A stretch of 64,000 bases of DNA from Elusimicrobiota bacterium. Its GTDB lineage: Bacteria > Elusimicrobiota > Elusimicrobia > UBA1565 > UBA9628. A model generated the notes under the pieces. It saw nothing but the letters and a program-made list of their open reading frames with translations. It was not told the DNA's origin and ran no database searches. Made by a program: the position numbers and the translations under genes. This document shows, one piece after another, positions 8,149-16,545 of the stretch (position 1 is the first letter of the stretch; every line of letters starts with the position of its first letter). Where the stretch lies: assembly GCA_028868375.1 (NCBI GenBank), contig JAGWUP010000013.1, positions 1 to 64,000 of the forward strand. Direction: 5' to 3'.

Positions 8149-9087
8149 ATGAGGACGCTGTTCTACGGCACGCCCGCGCTCGCGGTTCCCTTTCTCGAGC
8201 TGCTGGCCGAACGCGGCGGTTTGGCGGCCGTCGTCAGCCAGCCGGATAGGCCGGCCGGCCGCTCGCTGCGGACCGTCCCGACTCCGGTGGCCGAGCGCGC
8301 CAGGCAGCTGGGCTTGACGCTGTTGCAGCCGGCGCGGCCCTCGGAGCTCGTCGCGGCGCTCAAGCCCCTGCGGCCGGACCTGGCGGTGGCGGTGGCCTAC
8401 GGCCGCATCCTCAAGAGCGAGCTGCTCGCCGTCCCCCGCCTGGGCACGCTCAACGTGCATTTCTCGCTCTTGCCCGCCTATCGCGGCGCGGCCCCGGTGC
8501 AGTGGAGCCTGGCGCACGGGGAGACGCGCGGCGGGGTGACGGTGTTCTGGCTCGACGAGGGCATGGACACGGGGCCCGTCTGCGCCAAGAGGGAGATCGA
8601 GATCGGGCCAGACGACGACTCCGGCCTCGTCTTCGAGAAATTGCGGCAGCCGGCCCTGGACGCCCTGAGCGAGGCCCTGGACTCGGCCCGGCGCGGCCAA
8701 ATCGTCGCGGTCCCCCAAGAGGGGCGGCCCTCCTACGCGCCCCTGATCAAGCGGGAGGACGCCGAGCTCTCCTTGGAGCGGCCCGCCAAGCGGCTGCACG
8801 ACCTCGTGCGGGCCTTTTGCCTGTGGCCCAAGGCCAATCTCCGGCTGCGCGGCGGCCGGCTGCTGGTCTTAAAGACCCGGCTGGAGGAGGGCGGGGAGCC
8901 GTCCCGCGCCGCCCCCGGGGCCATCCTGCGCGTTGATCGCTCGGGGCCGGTTTTGGTACAATGCGGGTTCGGCAGCCGCCTCTGGTTCCTGTCCGTTCAA
9001 CCTGAAGGGAAAAAGGCCATCGGGGCGGCTGATTTCATCAACGGCCTCCGCTTGGGCGCGGGGGACGTTTTGCCTTTGCCAAGATGA
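8149..9087 (+). CDS. fmt: methionyl-tRNA formyltransferase
   Basis: 312 residues. N-terminal FYGTPALAVPFLELL, then LNVHFSLLPAYRGAAPVQW with the catalytic N-x-H and the SLLP-RG loop, and DEGMDTGPV complete the formyltransferase domain. A C-terminal OB-like tRNA-binding domain starts near residue 205. It formylates Met-tRNA(fMet) from 10-formyl-THF. The stop overlaps the next start (ATGA at 9084). A preserved fmt/def pair shows normal formyl-Met initiation, relevant to the leaderless-mRNA pattern reported here. Confidence 0.96.
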   Translation: MRTLFYGTPALAVPFLELLAERGGLAAVVSQPDRPAGRSLRTVPTPVAERARQLGLTLLQPARPSELVAALKPLRPDLAVAVAYGRILKSELLAVPRLGTLNVHFSLLPAYRGAAPVQWSLAHGETRGGVTVFWLDEGMDTGPVCAKREIEIGPDDDSGLVFEKLRQPALDALSEALDSARRGQIVAVPQEGRPSYAPLIKREDAELSLERPAKRLHDLVRAFCLWPKANLRLRGGRLLVLKTRLEEGGEPSRAAPGAILRVDRSGPVLVQCGFGSRLWFLSVQPEGKKAIGAADFINGLRLGAGDVLPLPR

Positions 9088-10046
9088 CAAGCGAGCGCGC
9101 TGGAAGAGTGAGCCGGTGGGAGGTCCTGCTGTCGGGGCTGGCCCTGCTGGGCTTCGCCTTCGTGCTGTCCCAGTGGGCGCTGGGCGGCCTCATCCACGAC
9201 CGCGCCCTGCGCACGGTGCCCGACCTGAAGGGCCGCTCGATTTCGGCCGCGCTCGATCTCCTTGGCCCGATGAACCTCGGCCTGCGCGAGATGGGCTCCG
9301 AGTTCGACTCCTCCGTTGCGATCGCCTCCATCCTCCGGCAGGATCCCCCCGCCGGCACCGTCGTGCGCGAGCGGCGCATCGTCAAGATCGTCGTCAGCAA
9401 GGGCGGGGAGACGGTGCTCGCCCCCTCCATCGTCGGCCTGCCGCTGCGCAACGGGGAGATGCTGTTGAGCCAGTCCCAACTCGGCCTGGGCACGGTCACG
9501 GAGAGCTACTCCCTGCGGCTGGACAAGGGCATGATCTTGTCCCAGGACCCGAAGGAGGAGGCCAGCGTCGAGCGCAACGCCTTGGTCAACGTGGCGGTCT
9601 CCGGCGGGCCGCCTCCGGCCGGCCTGGTCCTGATGCCGGATTTCCAGCGCAAGATGATCGACGACGCCCGCCGCTGGGCCGCCGCCAACAACGTGCGCCT
9701 CTCCGAGAGCGAGGATGCGAGCGCGCTTTTTCCCTATGGGACGATCCTCTCACAATCCCCGGATCCGGATGCCCCCATCAACGCGGACACCAAGGTCTCC
9801 CTGACGATCAGCGGCCATCAGGGCGGCCCCGAGCAGGGCGGGGGCCGGAGGCTGCGCTACCAGTTGGCGCCCGGCGGCTCCGAGAGCCTGGTGCGCATCG
9901 TGGTCAGCGACCGCTACGGCGAGAGGGAGCTGTTCAACGGCCTGCGCCGCCCGGGCTCCGTCATCGACGTGCCGCTGGGCGAGACCAAGGACGCGCGCGC
10001 GCGGATTTTCGTCAACGGCGTCCTGGTGGAGGAGCGGGACCTATGA
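9084..10046 (+). CDS. membrane-anchored protein with three PASTA domains, no kinase domain
   Basis: 320 residues. One membrane helix (about 13-35, LLSGLALLGFAFVLSQWALG) is followed by three PASTA repeats at about 41-106, 110-175 and 182-245. Each has the VPDL/APSIVGL/MPDF entry, an ILRQDPPAGT or ILSQ(D/S)P turn, and a closing VNVAVSGG-type strand. The C-terminal 75 residues are a beta-rich domain of unknown type. PASTA repeats bind muropeptides or wall polymers and usually sit on Ser/Thr kinases or PBPs. Here no catalytic part is present. It lies between fmt and rpe with 4-base overlaps on both sides. Confidence 0.85.
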   Translation: MTSERAGRVSRWEVLLSGLALLGFAFVLSQWALGGLIHDRALRTVPDLKGRSISAALDLLGPMNLGLREMGSEFDSSVAIASILRQDPPAGTVVRERRIVKIVVSKGGETVLAPSIVGLPLRNGEMLLSQSQLGLGTVTESYSLRLDKGMILSQDPKEEASVERNALVNVAVSGGPPPAGLVLMPDFQRKMIDDARRWAAANNVRLSESEDASALFPYGTILSQSPDPDAPINADTKVSLTISGHQGGPEQGGGRRLRYQLAPGGSESLVRIVVSDRYGERELFNGLRRPGSVIDVPLGETKDARARIFVNGVLVEERDL

Positions 10047-10711
10047 CGCCGGCGAGCTTGCGAGCGAGGCTGGTGCCCTCCATTTTGTCCGCCGACCTCT
10101 CGCGGCTGGGCGAGCAGCTGGCCGCCGTGCGGGATGCCGGCGTCGATTGGGTCTCCGTCGACGTCATGGACGGCCACTTCGTCCCCAACCTGAGCTTCGG
10201 CCCGGATTTCGTGCGCCTGTGCAAGGAGCGGGGCTTCTTCGTCGACGCGCATCTGATGGTCTCCAACCCGGACGAGGTCTGCGGCGCCTTCGCCAAGGCC
10301 GGAGCCGACATCGTGACCGCGCACCTGGAGGCCTGCCCGGACGCCCGCGCCACCCTCGAGCGCATCCGCCGCGCCGGCGCCAAGCCGGGGCTGGCGATCA
10401 AGCCGGCCACCCCGGCGGAGGGCCTGCTGCCTTGGCTCGACGGCATCGAGCTGGCCTTGGTGATGACGGTCGAGCCGGGCTTCGGGGGGCAGCGCTTCAT
10501 GCCCGGGATGCTGCCCAAAATCGAGACCCTGCGCCGCGAGCGGGACCGCCGCGGGCTGGGCTTTTGGATCCAGGCGGACGGCGGCCTCAACGAGGAGACC
10601 ATCTCTCTGGCGGCTCGGGCCGGCGCCGACTCGATCGTGGCCGGCAGCGCGGTGTTTTCCGCCGCCGATCCGGCCGCCGCCGCGCGGCGCCTGCTGGCGA
10701 GGATTTCGTAA
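10043..10711 (+). CDS. rpe: ribulose-phosphate 3-epimerase
   Basis: 222 residues, a TIM barrel: LVPSILSADLSRL, the metal/catalytic segments SVDVMDGHFVPNLSFGP, DAHLMVSNP and MTVEPGFGGQRF, and IQADGGLNEET with the second catalytic Asp, followed by VAGSAVF. It interconverts ribulose-5-P and xylulose-5-P and would feed the split transketolase encoded at 13.9-15.7 kb. The ATG overlaps the preceding stop (ATGA at 10043-10046). Confidence 0.96.
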   Translation: MTPASLRARLVPSILSADLSRLGEQLAAVRDAGVDWVSVDVMDGHFVPNLSFGPDFVRLCKERGFFVDAHLMVSNPDEVCGAFAKAGADIVTAHLEACPDARATLERIRRAGAKPGLAIKPATPAEGLLPWLDGIELALVMTVEPGFGGQRFMPGMLPKIETLRRERDRRGLGFWIQADGGLNEETISLAARAGADSIVAGSAVFSAADPAAAARRLLARIS

Positions 10712-10734
10712 GGACAGGACAAGGAGGAAGGAAC

Positions 10735-10995
10735 ATGGCTGTGGTGATTCGGTTGCAGCGTACGGGCAAGCCCAAGCAGGCTTATTATCGCGTCGTCGCC
10801 ATCGAGAAGTCCCGCGGGGCCGCCGGCCAGCCGCTGGAGATTCTAGGCAGCTACGACCCGCGTCAGGAAACGGCGGGCAAGAAGGTCCAGATCAAGAAAG
10901 ACCGCTTCGAGCATTGGGTCAAGAACGGGGCCCTGCCCTCGCAGACGGTGGCCAGCCTCGTCAAGGCGGGCGGCAAGGCGGCCGCGGGTGCCTGA
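10735..10995 (+). CDS. rpsP: 30S ribosomal protein S16
   Basis: 86 residues beginning MAVVIRLQRTGKPKQAYYRV, the standard S16 opening, with LEILGSYDP and KVQIKKDRFEHWV. A strong Shine-Dalgarno (AAGGAGG) precedes the ATG. The stop is overlapped by the KH-protein GTG start. Confidence 0.97.
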   Translation: MAVVIRLQRTGKPKQAYYRVVAIEKSRGAAGQPLEILGSYDPRQETAGKKVQIKKDRFEHWVKNGALPSQTVASLVKAGGKAAAGA

Positions 10996-11224
10996 GCTCA
11001 AGGCCCTCGTCCTTCGCCTGGCCCGCGGCCTGGCCGACGAGCCGGACGGGGTTTTGGTGGAGGCCAGCGAGCGGGAGGGCCTGGTGCGCCTGCGCGTGGC
11101 GGCCGCCGACGCCGACAAGGGAAAGATCATCGGCAAGCAGGGCCGGGTCATCAAGGCCATCCGCTGCCTGGCCGGCCTGGCCGCGGCCAAGGCGGGCAAG
11201 AGGGCGATGGTGGAGGTCGACTGA
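10988..11224 (+). CDS. khpA: KH-domain RNA-binding protein KhpA
   Basis: 78 residues, the usual size for the rpsP-linked KH protein. The GxxG RNA-binding loop is GKIIGKQGRVIKAIR near residues 46-60. KhpA binds many RNAs and in some bacteria affects cell elongation with KhpB. GTG start at 10988 overlaps the end of rpsP by 8 bases. A rimM gene usually follows in this operon and is missing here. Confidence 0.93.
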   Translation: MPELKALVLRLARGLADEPDGVLVEASEREGLVRLRVAAADADKGKIIGKQGRVIKAIRCLAGLAAAKAGKRAMVEVD

Positions 11225-11226
11225 GG

Positions 11227-11931
11227 ATGCGTATCGACTTCGTGACGCTTTTTCCCGAGCTCTTCGCCCCGGTCATGGGCTCGAGCATCGTCGGCCGCGC
11301 GGCCAAGGCGGGGCTGGTCCAATGGGGCTGCGTCAATCCGCGGGACTTCGCCAAGGATCGGCGCCGCACGGTGGACGGCAGGCCCTACGGCGGCGGCCCC
11401 GGCATGGTGCTGATGGCCCAGCCACTGGCCGACGCCATCGGCAGCGTCGAGCGCAAGGGCTCCCGAGTCGTCTTTTTGTCCCCCCAGGGAAAGCCCTTCC
11501 GCGCCGCGACGGCCCGGCGCTTGTCGAAAGTCAAGCGCCTGATCTTGGTCTGCGGCCACTACGAGGGCGTCGACGAGCGCGCCCGCTGCCTCTTCGACGA
11601 GGAGCTCTCCATCGGCGACTACGTGCTGACCGGCGGGGAGCTTCCGGCCTTGGTCGTCGCCGACGCCGTCGTCCGGCTATTGCCCGGCGCCCTTAAGAAG
11701 GAGGAGGCGGTCTTGAAAGAGTCCTTCGCCTCCGGGCTGCTCGATTTTCCCCAGTACACCCGGCCCAGAGTCTGGCGCCGCAAGGCCGTGCCGGAGGCGC
11801 TCTTCTGCGGCGACCACGGCCGCGTCGAGCGCTGGCGCGCCCAGGCCGCCCTGGCCGCCACCCGCCGCAAGCGTCCCGATTTGCTCTCGCCGCTCATTTT
11901 TTCGCGCGCCTCGGCGCGCCCAGGAGACTAG
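11227..11931 (+). CDS. trmD: tRNA (guanine-N1)-methyltransferase
   Basis: 234 residues. Shows the SPOUT-fold TrmD landmarks: [13 protein letters not shown] at the start, [27 protein letters not shown] and [13 protein letters not shown] forming the deep-knot SAM site with the catalytic Asp. It makes m1G37 in tRNAs and prevents frameshifting. Starts 2 bases after the khpA stop. Confidence 0.97.
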   Translation: MRIDFVTLFPELFAPVMGSSIVGRAAKAGLVQWGCVNPRDFAKDRRRTVDGRPYGGGPGMVLMAQPLADAIGSVERKGSRVVFLSPQGKPFRAATARRLSKVKRLILVCGHYEGVDERARCLFDEELSIGDYVLTGGELPALVVADAVVRLLPGALKKEEAVLKESFASGLLDFPQYTRPRVWRRKAVPEALFCGDHGRVERWRAQAALAATRRKRPDLLSPLIFSRASARPGD

Positions 11932-11932
11932 C

Positions 11933-12424
11933 ATGGTTGCAGAACCGCAGCAGAAGGCTCAGAAGTCAGTTCCGTCGTTTCGTCCGGGCGACACCGTTCG
12001 AGTCCATATCAAGGTCGTCGAGGGCGAGAGCGAGCGCATCCAGACGTTCGAGGGCACCGTGATCAGCAGGCGCGGGGTCGGGCAGGCCCAGTCCTTCACG
12101 GTGCGAAAGATATCCTTCGGGGTCGGGGTGGAGCGGACCTTTCCGCTCTTCTCCCCCCACATCGACCGCATCGAGGTCGTCAAGTCCGGGCGCGTGCGCC
12201 GCGCCCGCCTCTACTACCTGCGCGGCCTCTCCGGCAAGGCCGCCCGCTTGAGCGAGGAGGAGCCGGGCAAGCCCGGCGCCGGCGCCGCGGGCGATTCCGG
12301 AAAGCCCAAGCTGGTCGCCGAACCGGGGTCCGGGGCCGCGGAGCAGCCCAAGCAGGCCAAGGCCGGCAAGCCGCAGGCCTCCGCCGCGCGCAAGTCCGCC
12401 CCAGAGGCGCGAGCCGCAGCCTAG
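11933..12424 (+). CDS. rplS: 50S ribosomal protein L19 with long C-terminal extension
   Basis: 163 residues. Residues 12-110 are canonical L19 ([71 protein letters not shown]). The last 50 or so form an Ala/Pro/Lys/Glu-rich low-complexity tail absent from typical L19 (about 115 residues). The tail keeps the same base composition and an open frame to a clean stop, so it looks genuine. It starts one base after trmD. Confidence 0.95.
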   Translation: MVAEPQQKAQKSVPSFRPGDTVRVHIKVVEGESERIQTFEGTVISRRGVGQAQSFTVRKISFGVGVERTFPLFSPHIDRIEVVKSGRVRRARLYYLRGLSGKAARLSEEEPGKPGAGAAGDSGKPKLVAEPGSGAAEQPKQAKAGKPQASAARKSAPEARAAA

Positions 12425-12426
12425 CC

Positions 12427-13071
12427 GTGCCGCCGCGGCCGCTGGAGCGCGGGCTGGACCTTGCGCTCCGGCGCGAGCTCGGAGTTTCCGAGCTCATCGG
12501 GGTCGACGAGGCCGGGCGCGGCCCCTTGGCGGGGCCGGTCGTGGTCGCGGCCGTGCTGCTGGGGCCGCAGCCCTGTCCGGAGCTTAAAGGGGTGCGCGAC
12601 TCCAAGGTCCTGACGGCGGCCCGTAGGGAGGCGCTTTTCGAGCCCATCCGGCGCCGGGCGCAAGTGGCCGTCGCCTGGGCGCAGCCCAACGCCATCGATC
12701 GTTTGAACATCCTGGCGGCCACCCTGTGGGCCATGCGGCGCGCGGTCCTGAGGCTGGGCTCCACGGCCCTGGTCTTAGTCGACGGCAACCGCCGCATCCC
12801 GGAGCTGGCCCAGCCGCAGAGGACCGTCGTGGGCGCGGACGCCAAGTCCCTGGCGGTGGCCTGCGCCAGCATCGTCGCCAAGGTCGCTCGCGACCGCTGG
12901 ATGCGGAGCCTGGACCGGCGCTATCCCGGCTACGGCCTGGCGCGGCATAAGGGCTATCCCACCCGCGAGCACCGCAGGACCTTGTTCGAGCTGGGGCCAT
13001 CCCCCAGCCATCGCCTGAGCTTCGCCCCGGTCCGCCTGGCGGCGCTCTCCAGCGGGACTAGACCGAGATGA
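12427..13071 (+). CDS. rnhB: ribonuclease HII
   Basis: 214 residues. Catalytic DEDD-type acidic residues are visible in LIGVDEAGRGPLAGPVV, KGVRDSKVL and VVGADAKSLAVACASIVAKVARDR; HKGYPTREH completes the RNase HII signature. It removes ribonucleotides from DNA. GTG start at 12427, two bases after rplS. The stop overlaps the yraN start. Confidence 0.95.
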   Translation: MPPRPLERGLDLALRRELGVSELIGVDEAGRGPLAGPVVVAAVLLGPQPCPELKGVRDSKVLTAARREALFEPIRRRAQVAVAWAQPNAIDRLNILAATLWAMRRAVLRLGSTALVLVDGNRRIPELAQPQRTVVGADAKSLAVACASIVAKVARDRWMRSLDRRYPGYGLARHKGYPTREHRRTLFELGPSPSHRLSFAPVRLAALSSGTRPR

Positions 13072-13409
13072 GCCGAAGCCGGGAGCTCGGAGACCAGGCG
13101 GAGGAGCGGGCGGCGGCGTACCTGGCCGGCCGCGGCTACCGGATTCTTGAGCGCAATTTCCGCTGCCGCATGGGCGAGCTGGACATCATCGCCCGGAGCG
13201 GCGACACGGTGGTCTTCGTCGAGGTCCGGCGCCGTTCCAGCGCGCGCTTCGGGCTGCCCCAGGAGACCGTCGGGCCGGCCAAGCGCCGCAAGCTGCTGCG
13301 GGCTGCCGCCTTCTACGCCCAGCAACGGGGCCTTGACTGCCCCCAGCGCTTCGACGTCGTCGCCGAGGGGCCGGACGGCCTGGAGCACATCGAGAACGCC
13401 TTTCCTTAA
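13068..13409 (+). CDS. yraN: YraN family (UPF0102) endonuclease-like protein
   Basis: 113 residues, normal UPF0102 length. GELDIIARSGDTVVFVEVR is the restriction-endonuclease-like core (acidic residues of GELD and VFVEVR). Its function is unsettled. Conserved position after rnhB. The ATGA overlap at 13068 couples it to rnhB, making it the last gene of the operon that starts at 7100. Confidence 0.92.
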   Translation: MSRSRELGDQAEERAAAYLAGRGYRILERNFRCRMGELDIIARSGDTVVFVEVRRRSSARFGLPQETVGPAKRRKLLRAAAFYAQQRGLDCPQRFDVVAEGPDGLEHIENAFP

Positions 13410-13590
13410 TATAGGGACCAGGCGCCTAGGAGCGCGTTCGAGTCATCGTCGCGACGCGCGATCGGTCCAATCCGCGTTCTTAAAATGACGGTCCGCGTCC
13501 CTCCGGGGCTGCGATCCCGCCCGCCGACGCGAATGGAATTTCGCGGCTCGTCGTAACATTTTTTAAACACCGGCTTGGCAGAATCTCGGC

Positions 13591-13749
13591 ATGATCAACA
13601 TCCTGGAAGTGTCCGAGAAATTCCAAGGCCAGTGGCTGGCGCTGGACAAGTCCCAACGCGTCGTCGACTACGGGCCGGACCTAAAGACGCTCTCGCTTAA
13701 GCACCGAGGCAAGACGATGACCTTCTACTTCGCCGCGGGGCTGGTCTGA
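13591..13749 (+). CDS. small protein, 52 residues, DUF5678-like
   Basis: A short frame that begins MINILEVSEKFQGQWLALDK and continues SQRVVDYGPDL, KTLSLKHRGK, TMTFYFAAGLV. The pattern of a helix, then W-L-A-L-D, then VV-YG-DLK, resembles small stand-alone DUF5678-type proteins; this is from memory of the pattern. A hexamer CAGAAT ends 6 bases before the ATG, as at many starts in this window. No Shine-Dalgarno is seen. Confidence 0.55.
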   Translation: MINILEVSEKFQGQWLALDKSQRVVDYGPDLKTLSLKHRGKTMTFYFAAGLV

Positions 13750-13750
13750 G

Positions 13751-14116
13751 ATGGGGGCCTCTTGCCTGGCGGGAGCATCGGCCCTCGATTTTCTCTTCGG
13801 CTTCGCCTTGACGGTGGGCGCGGCGGTCTGGCTGCTCGGCTTGGAGTTCGCGGACGCTCCCGAGCGGCAGGCCCCCGCGCCCCGCCGGCGGTTGCCCAAG
13901 CCCGGTCGGCTGCTAGCCCAGGGGGCGCAGGCAGGCTTCGATGATGTGGTCCGCGGAGAGCCCGTACTTCTCGTAGAGCTCGGCGGCGGTGGCGGACTCG
14001 CCGAAGGAGCGCGTCCCCAGGCGCACGACGGGGACGCCCAGGCCGCGCGAGGCGGCCGCCTCGCAGACGGCGGAGCCCAGAGCGCCGACGACGTTGTGGT
14101 CCTCGACGCAGACTAG
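13751..14116 (+). CDS. possible small membrane protein overlapping the 3' end of the transketolase gene
   Basis: ATG at 13751 lies two bases after the previous stop. The first 35 residues contain a convincing membrane helix (ALDFLFGFALTVGAAVWLLG) followed by a basic Pro/Arg-rich stretch. The frame has no stop until 14116, so about 200 bases run antisense to the transketolase C-terminal gene. Either this is a real small membrane protein with an unusual convergent overlap, or only the N-terminal part is a relic. Confidence 0.3.
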   Translation: MGASCLAGASALDFLFGFALTVGAAVWLLGLEFADAPERQAPAPRRRLPKPGRLLAQGAQAGFDDVVRGEPVLLVELGGGGGLAEGARPQAHDGDAQAARGGRLADGGAQSADDVVVLDAD

Positions 14117-14854
14117 GCGCTCGCTGTCTTGGGCCGCGCGCGCGACGGCGTCCGAATCGAAGGGCGCGAGGCTGCAGCAGTTGACGAGGCGCGCGTGAAA
14201 GCCGCGCGAGCGCAGGTCGCGGGCGGCCGCAAGCGCCTGGGGGACGGGTCCTCCGGAAGCGAAGATCGTGGCCTGGAAATGCGAGGCGCCCTCGCTGGTC
14301 CATAGGACGTCGGCCTTGCCGGCCTCGAACTTGTAGTCGGGGGCGTGGACATCCTCCATCTTCTGGCGCGTCAAGCGCAGGTAGACCGGGCCGCGGTGCT
14401 CTGCCGCCCACTCCACCGCCTGGACCGTCTCGACGGCGTCGGCGGGCTGCAGGATGACCATGCCTGGCAGGCTGCGCAGGGCCCCTACGTCCTCCAGCCC
14501 CATCTGCGAGGTGCCGTCCTCTCCGATGCCGAGCCCCGCGTGGGTGCCGACCAGCTTGACGTTGGAGTCGTTGTAGGCGACGGCGATGCGGATGGGCTCG
14601 AGGCGGCCGACCAAGAAGCAGGCGAAGCTGGCGGCGAAGGGAATCTTGCCGGACAAGGCCAGGCCCGCCGCCGCGCCGATCATGTTCTGCTCGGCGATGC
14701 CGAAATCGAAATGGCGCTTCGGGAATTTCTTGGCGAAGGCCGCCGTCATCGTGGATTTGGAGAGGTCCGCGTCGAGCGCCACGATGGAAGGGTTCTTCTC
14801 GCCCAGGGCGACAAGGGCCTCGCCGAAGGCCTCGCGCGTCGCCTTAGCGGCCAC
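13913..14854 (-). CDS. transketolase, C-terminal subunit
   Basis: 313 residues covering the pyrimidine-binding and C-terminal domains of a split transketolase: IVALDADLSKSTMT, HFDFGIAEQNMIGAAAGLA with the conserved Glu that activates the thiamine ring, VGTHAGLGIGEDGTSQM and ILQPADAVETVQAV. It needs the partner encoded just upstream at 14844-15674. GTG start at 14854 overlaps the partner stop by 11 bases. Confidence 0.93.
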   Translation of the reverse strand: MAAKATREAFGEALVALGEKNPSIVALDADLSKSTMTAAFAKKFPKRHFDFGIAEQNMIGAAAGLALSGKIPFAASFACFLVGRLEPIRIAVAYNDSNVKLVGTHAGLGIGEDGTSQMGLEDVGALRSLPGMVILQPADAVETVQAVEWAAEHRGPVYLRLTRQKMEDVHAPDYKFEAGKADVLWTSEGASHFQATIFASGGPVPQALAAARDLRSRGFHARLVNCCSLAPFDSDAVARAAQDSERLVCVEDHNVVGALGSAVCEAAASRGLGVPVVRLGTRSFGESATAAELYEKYGLSADHIIEACLRPLG

Positions 14855-15674
14855 CGAGGATCTCCGCGACGGCCCGGTCGGCTTCGGCCTTCTTGGGGGC
14901 GCTGCCGTGCCAGGCGATGTTGTTTTCCATGAAGGAGACGCCCTTGCCCTTGATGGTCTTGGCGATGACGGCTTGCGGGTGGCCCTCCTCGGCCGCCGCG
15001 GCCGCGCGCAGGCAGGCCTCGATGCGGTCCAAGTCGTGGCCGTCGATGGTTTGGACGCTCCAGCCGAAGGCCTTGAGCTTCTCGGCCAGCGGCTCGATCG
15101 GCATGACCTCGCTGACCGGCCCGTCGATCTGGCCGTTGTTGAAGTCGACGACGGCGACCAGGTTGTCCAGCCCGAACTTGGGCGCCGCCATGAAGGCCTC
15201 CCAGCACTGCCCCTCCTGCAGCTCGCCGTCGCCCAGGATCACGTAGGTCCGCCAGGGCTTGCCCTCCAGCTTGGCCGCCAGGGCCATGCCGAGGCCTGCC
15301 GACAGTCCCTGGCCCAGCGAGCCGCTGGAGAATTCGATCCCGGGCAGGCGCTTGCGGTCCGGGTGGCCCTGCAAGGGGCTTCCCAGCTTGCGCAGGGTCA
15401 TGAGCCGCTCCCGCGGGAAATAGCCGGCATAGGCCATCGCGCAGTAGAGGGCGGGGCAGGCGTGGCCTTTCGAGAGGATCAGGCGGTCGCGCTCCTGCCA
15501 GCCGGGATTGGCGGGATCGTGCTTGAGCACGCGGCCGTAGAGCACGGCCAGGAGGTCGATGACGGAGAGCGAGCCTCCGGGGTGCCCGCTGCCCGCGGCC
15601 TCGATCATGCGGATGATGTCGACGCGCATCTGCCGCGTCAAGGACGTCAGGTCCCGGGCCGATTCCACTGGCAT
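14844..15674 (-). CDS. transketolase, N-terminal (TPP-binding) subunit
   Basis: 276 residues. Contains GSGHPGGSLSVIDLLAVLY, LSKGHACPALY, SSGSLGQGLSAGLGMA and the thiamine-pyrophosphate motif GDGELQEGQCWEA through FNNGQIDG. With the downstream subunit it transfers two-carbon units between sugar phosphates. Start ATG 15674 lies 6 bases after a TAGAAT -10 (15681-15686, minus strand). It is divergent from the nucleoside-salvage operon, whose ribose-1-phosphate output can enter the same pathway. Confidence 0.93.
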   Translation of the reverse strand: MPVESARDLTSLTRQMRVDIIRMIEAAGSGHPGGSLSVIDLLAVLYGRVLKHDPANPGWQERDRLILSKGHACPALYCAMAYAGYFPRERLMTLRKLGSPLQGHPDRKRLPGIEFSSGSLGQGLSAGLGMALAAKLEGKPWRTYVILGDGELQEGQCWEAFMAAPKFGLDNLVAVVDFNNGQIDGPVSEVMPIEPLAEKLKAFGWSVQTIDGHDLDRIEACLRAAAAAEEGHPQAVIAKTIKGKGVSFMENNIAWHGSAPKKAEADRAVAEILGGR

Positions 15675-15680
15675 CAAGGC

Positions 15681-15701
15681 ATTCTAGCAAAATGCTATCA
15701 T
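15681..15701. promoter_or_regulatory. back-to-back promoters of transketolase and nucleoside-salvage operons
   Basis: Minus-strand TAGAAT at 15681-15686 (preceded by TGC, an extended -10) and plus-strand TATCAT at 15696-15701 are only 9 bp apart. Each ends exactly 6 bases before its start codon (ATG 15674, GTG 15708). The two polymerases must compete for the same DNA. Confidence 0.55.
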
Positions 15702-15707
15702 CGGCGC

Positions 15708-16538
15708 GTGGAGGTCAAGACCTACGTGCGCGGCATCCGGCGCTCGGCCGAGTTCGTGCGCGCGCGCGTCCCCGGGGCCAAGCCGGCCGTCGGCATCATC
15801 CTGGGCAGCGGCCTGTCCAATGCCGTTCCCCCCCTGTCGGGCGCGACGACGATCCCCTACTCGGACATTCCCGGTTTCCCGCGCACGACGGTGTCGGGCC
15901 ACGCCGGCCGGCTGATCTTGGGCCGGCAGGGCGGAATTTCCGTGGCCGTCATGCAGGGCCGCTTCCACTATTACGAGGGCCACTCGATGGAGTCGATCGC
16001 GCTGCCGGTGCGCGTGCTGGAGTACCTCGGCCTCAAGACCCTGATCGTCACCTCCGCCGTCGGCTCGATGCGCTCCCCCATCAAGCCCGGGCATTTCGTC
16101 CTCGTCCGCGACCACATCAACCTGATGGGCCGCAACCCGCTGCGCGCCTTCCACGAGGAGGAGTTCGGCGAGATGTTTCCCGATTTGAGCGACGCCTACG
16201 ATCCGGAGTTGCGGCTCCTGGCCGCGGCGGCCTGCCGCAAGCGGCGCATCCCCGTCCACGAGGGCGTCTACGTGGCCGTCGGAGGGCCCTCCTACGAGAC
16301 CCCGGCCGAGATCAACGCCTTCCGCCGCTTGGGCGGCAGCGTCATCGGGATGTCCGTGGTGCCGGAGGTCATCGTCGCCCGCCAGATGGGGCTGCGCGTG
16401 CTGGCGATCTCCTGGATCTCCAACATGGCCAGCGGCATGAAGGGCGCGGCCCTCTCCCATCCGGACGTCCTGGCCCTGGGCGATCGGGTGGCCGGCAACC
16501 TCAGCGTCGTGCTGCAGGACGTCGTCAAGCGGCTGTAG
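15708..16538 (+). CDS. purine-nucleoside phosphorylase
   Basis: 276 residues, trimeric PNP/MTAP family: VGIILGSGLSNAVPPL, GHAGRLILG, MQGRFHYYEGH, VTSAVGSM, the nucleoside site VYVAVGGPSYETPAEINAFR and GMSVVPEVIVAR. It phosphorolyses purine nucleosides to base plus (deoxy)ribose-1-P. The start is GTG at 15708, supported by the -10 at fixed spacing; no ribosome-binding site is present. First of three salvage genes. Confidence 0.93.
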   Translation: MEVKTYVRGIRRSAEFVRARVPGAKPAVGIILGSGLSNAVPPLSGATTIPYSDIPGFPRTTVSGHAGRLILGRQGGISVAVMQGRFHYYEGHSMESIALPVRVLEYLGLKTLIVTSAVGSMRSPIKPGHFVLVRDHINLMGRNPLRAFHEEEFGEMFPDLSDAYDPELRLLAAAACRKRRIPVHEGVYVAVGGPSYETPAEINAFRRLGGSVIGMSVVPEVIVARQMGLRVLAISWISNMASGMKGAALSHPDVLALGDRVAGNLSVVLQDVVKRL

Positions 16539-16545
16539 CCTCGCC

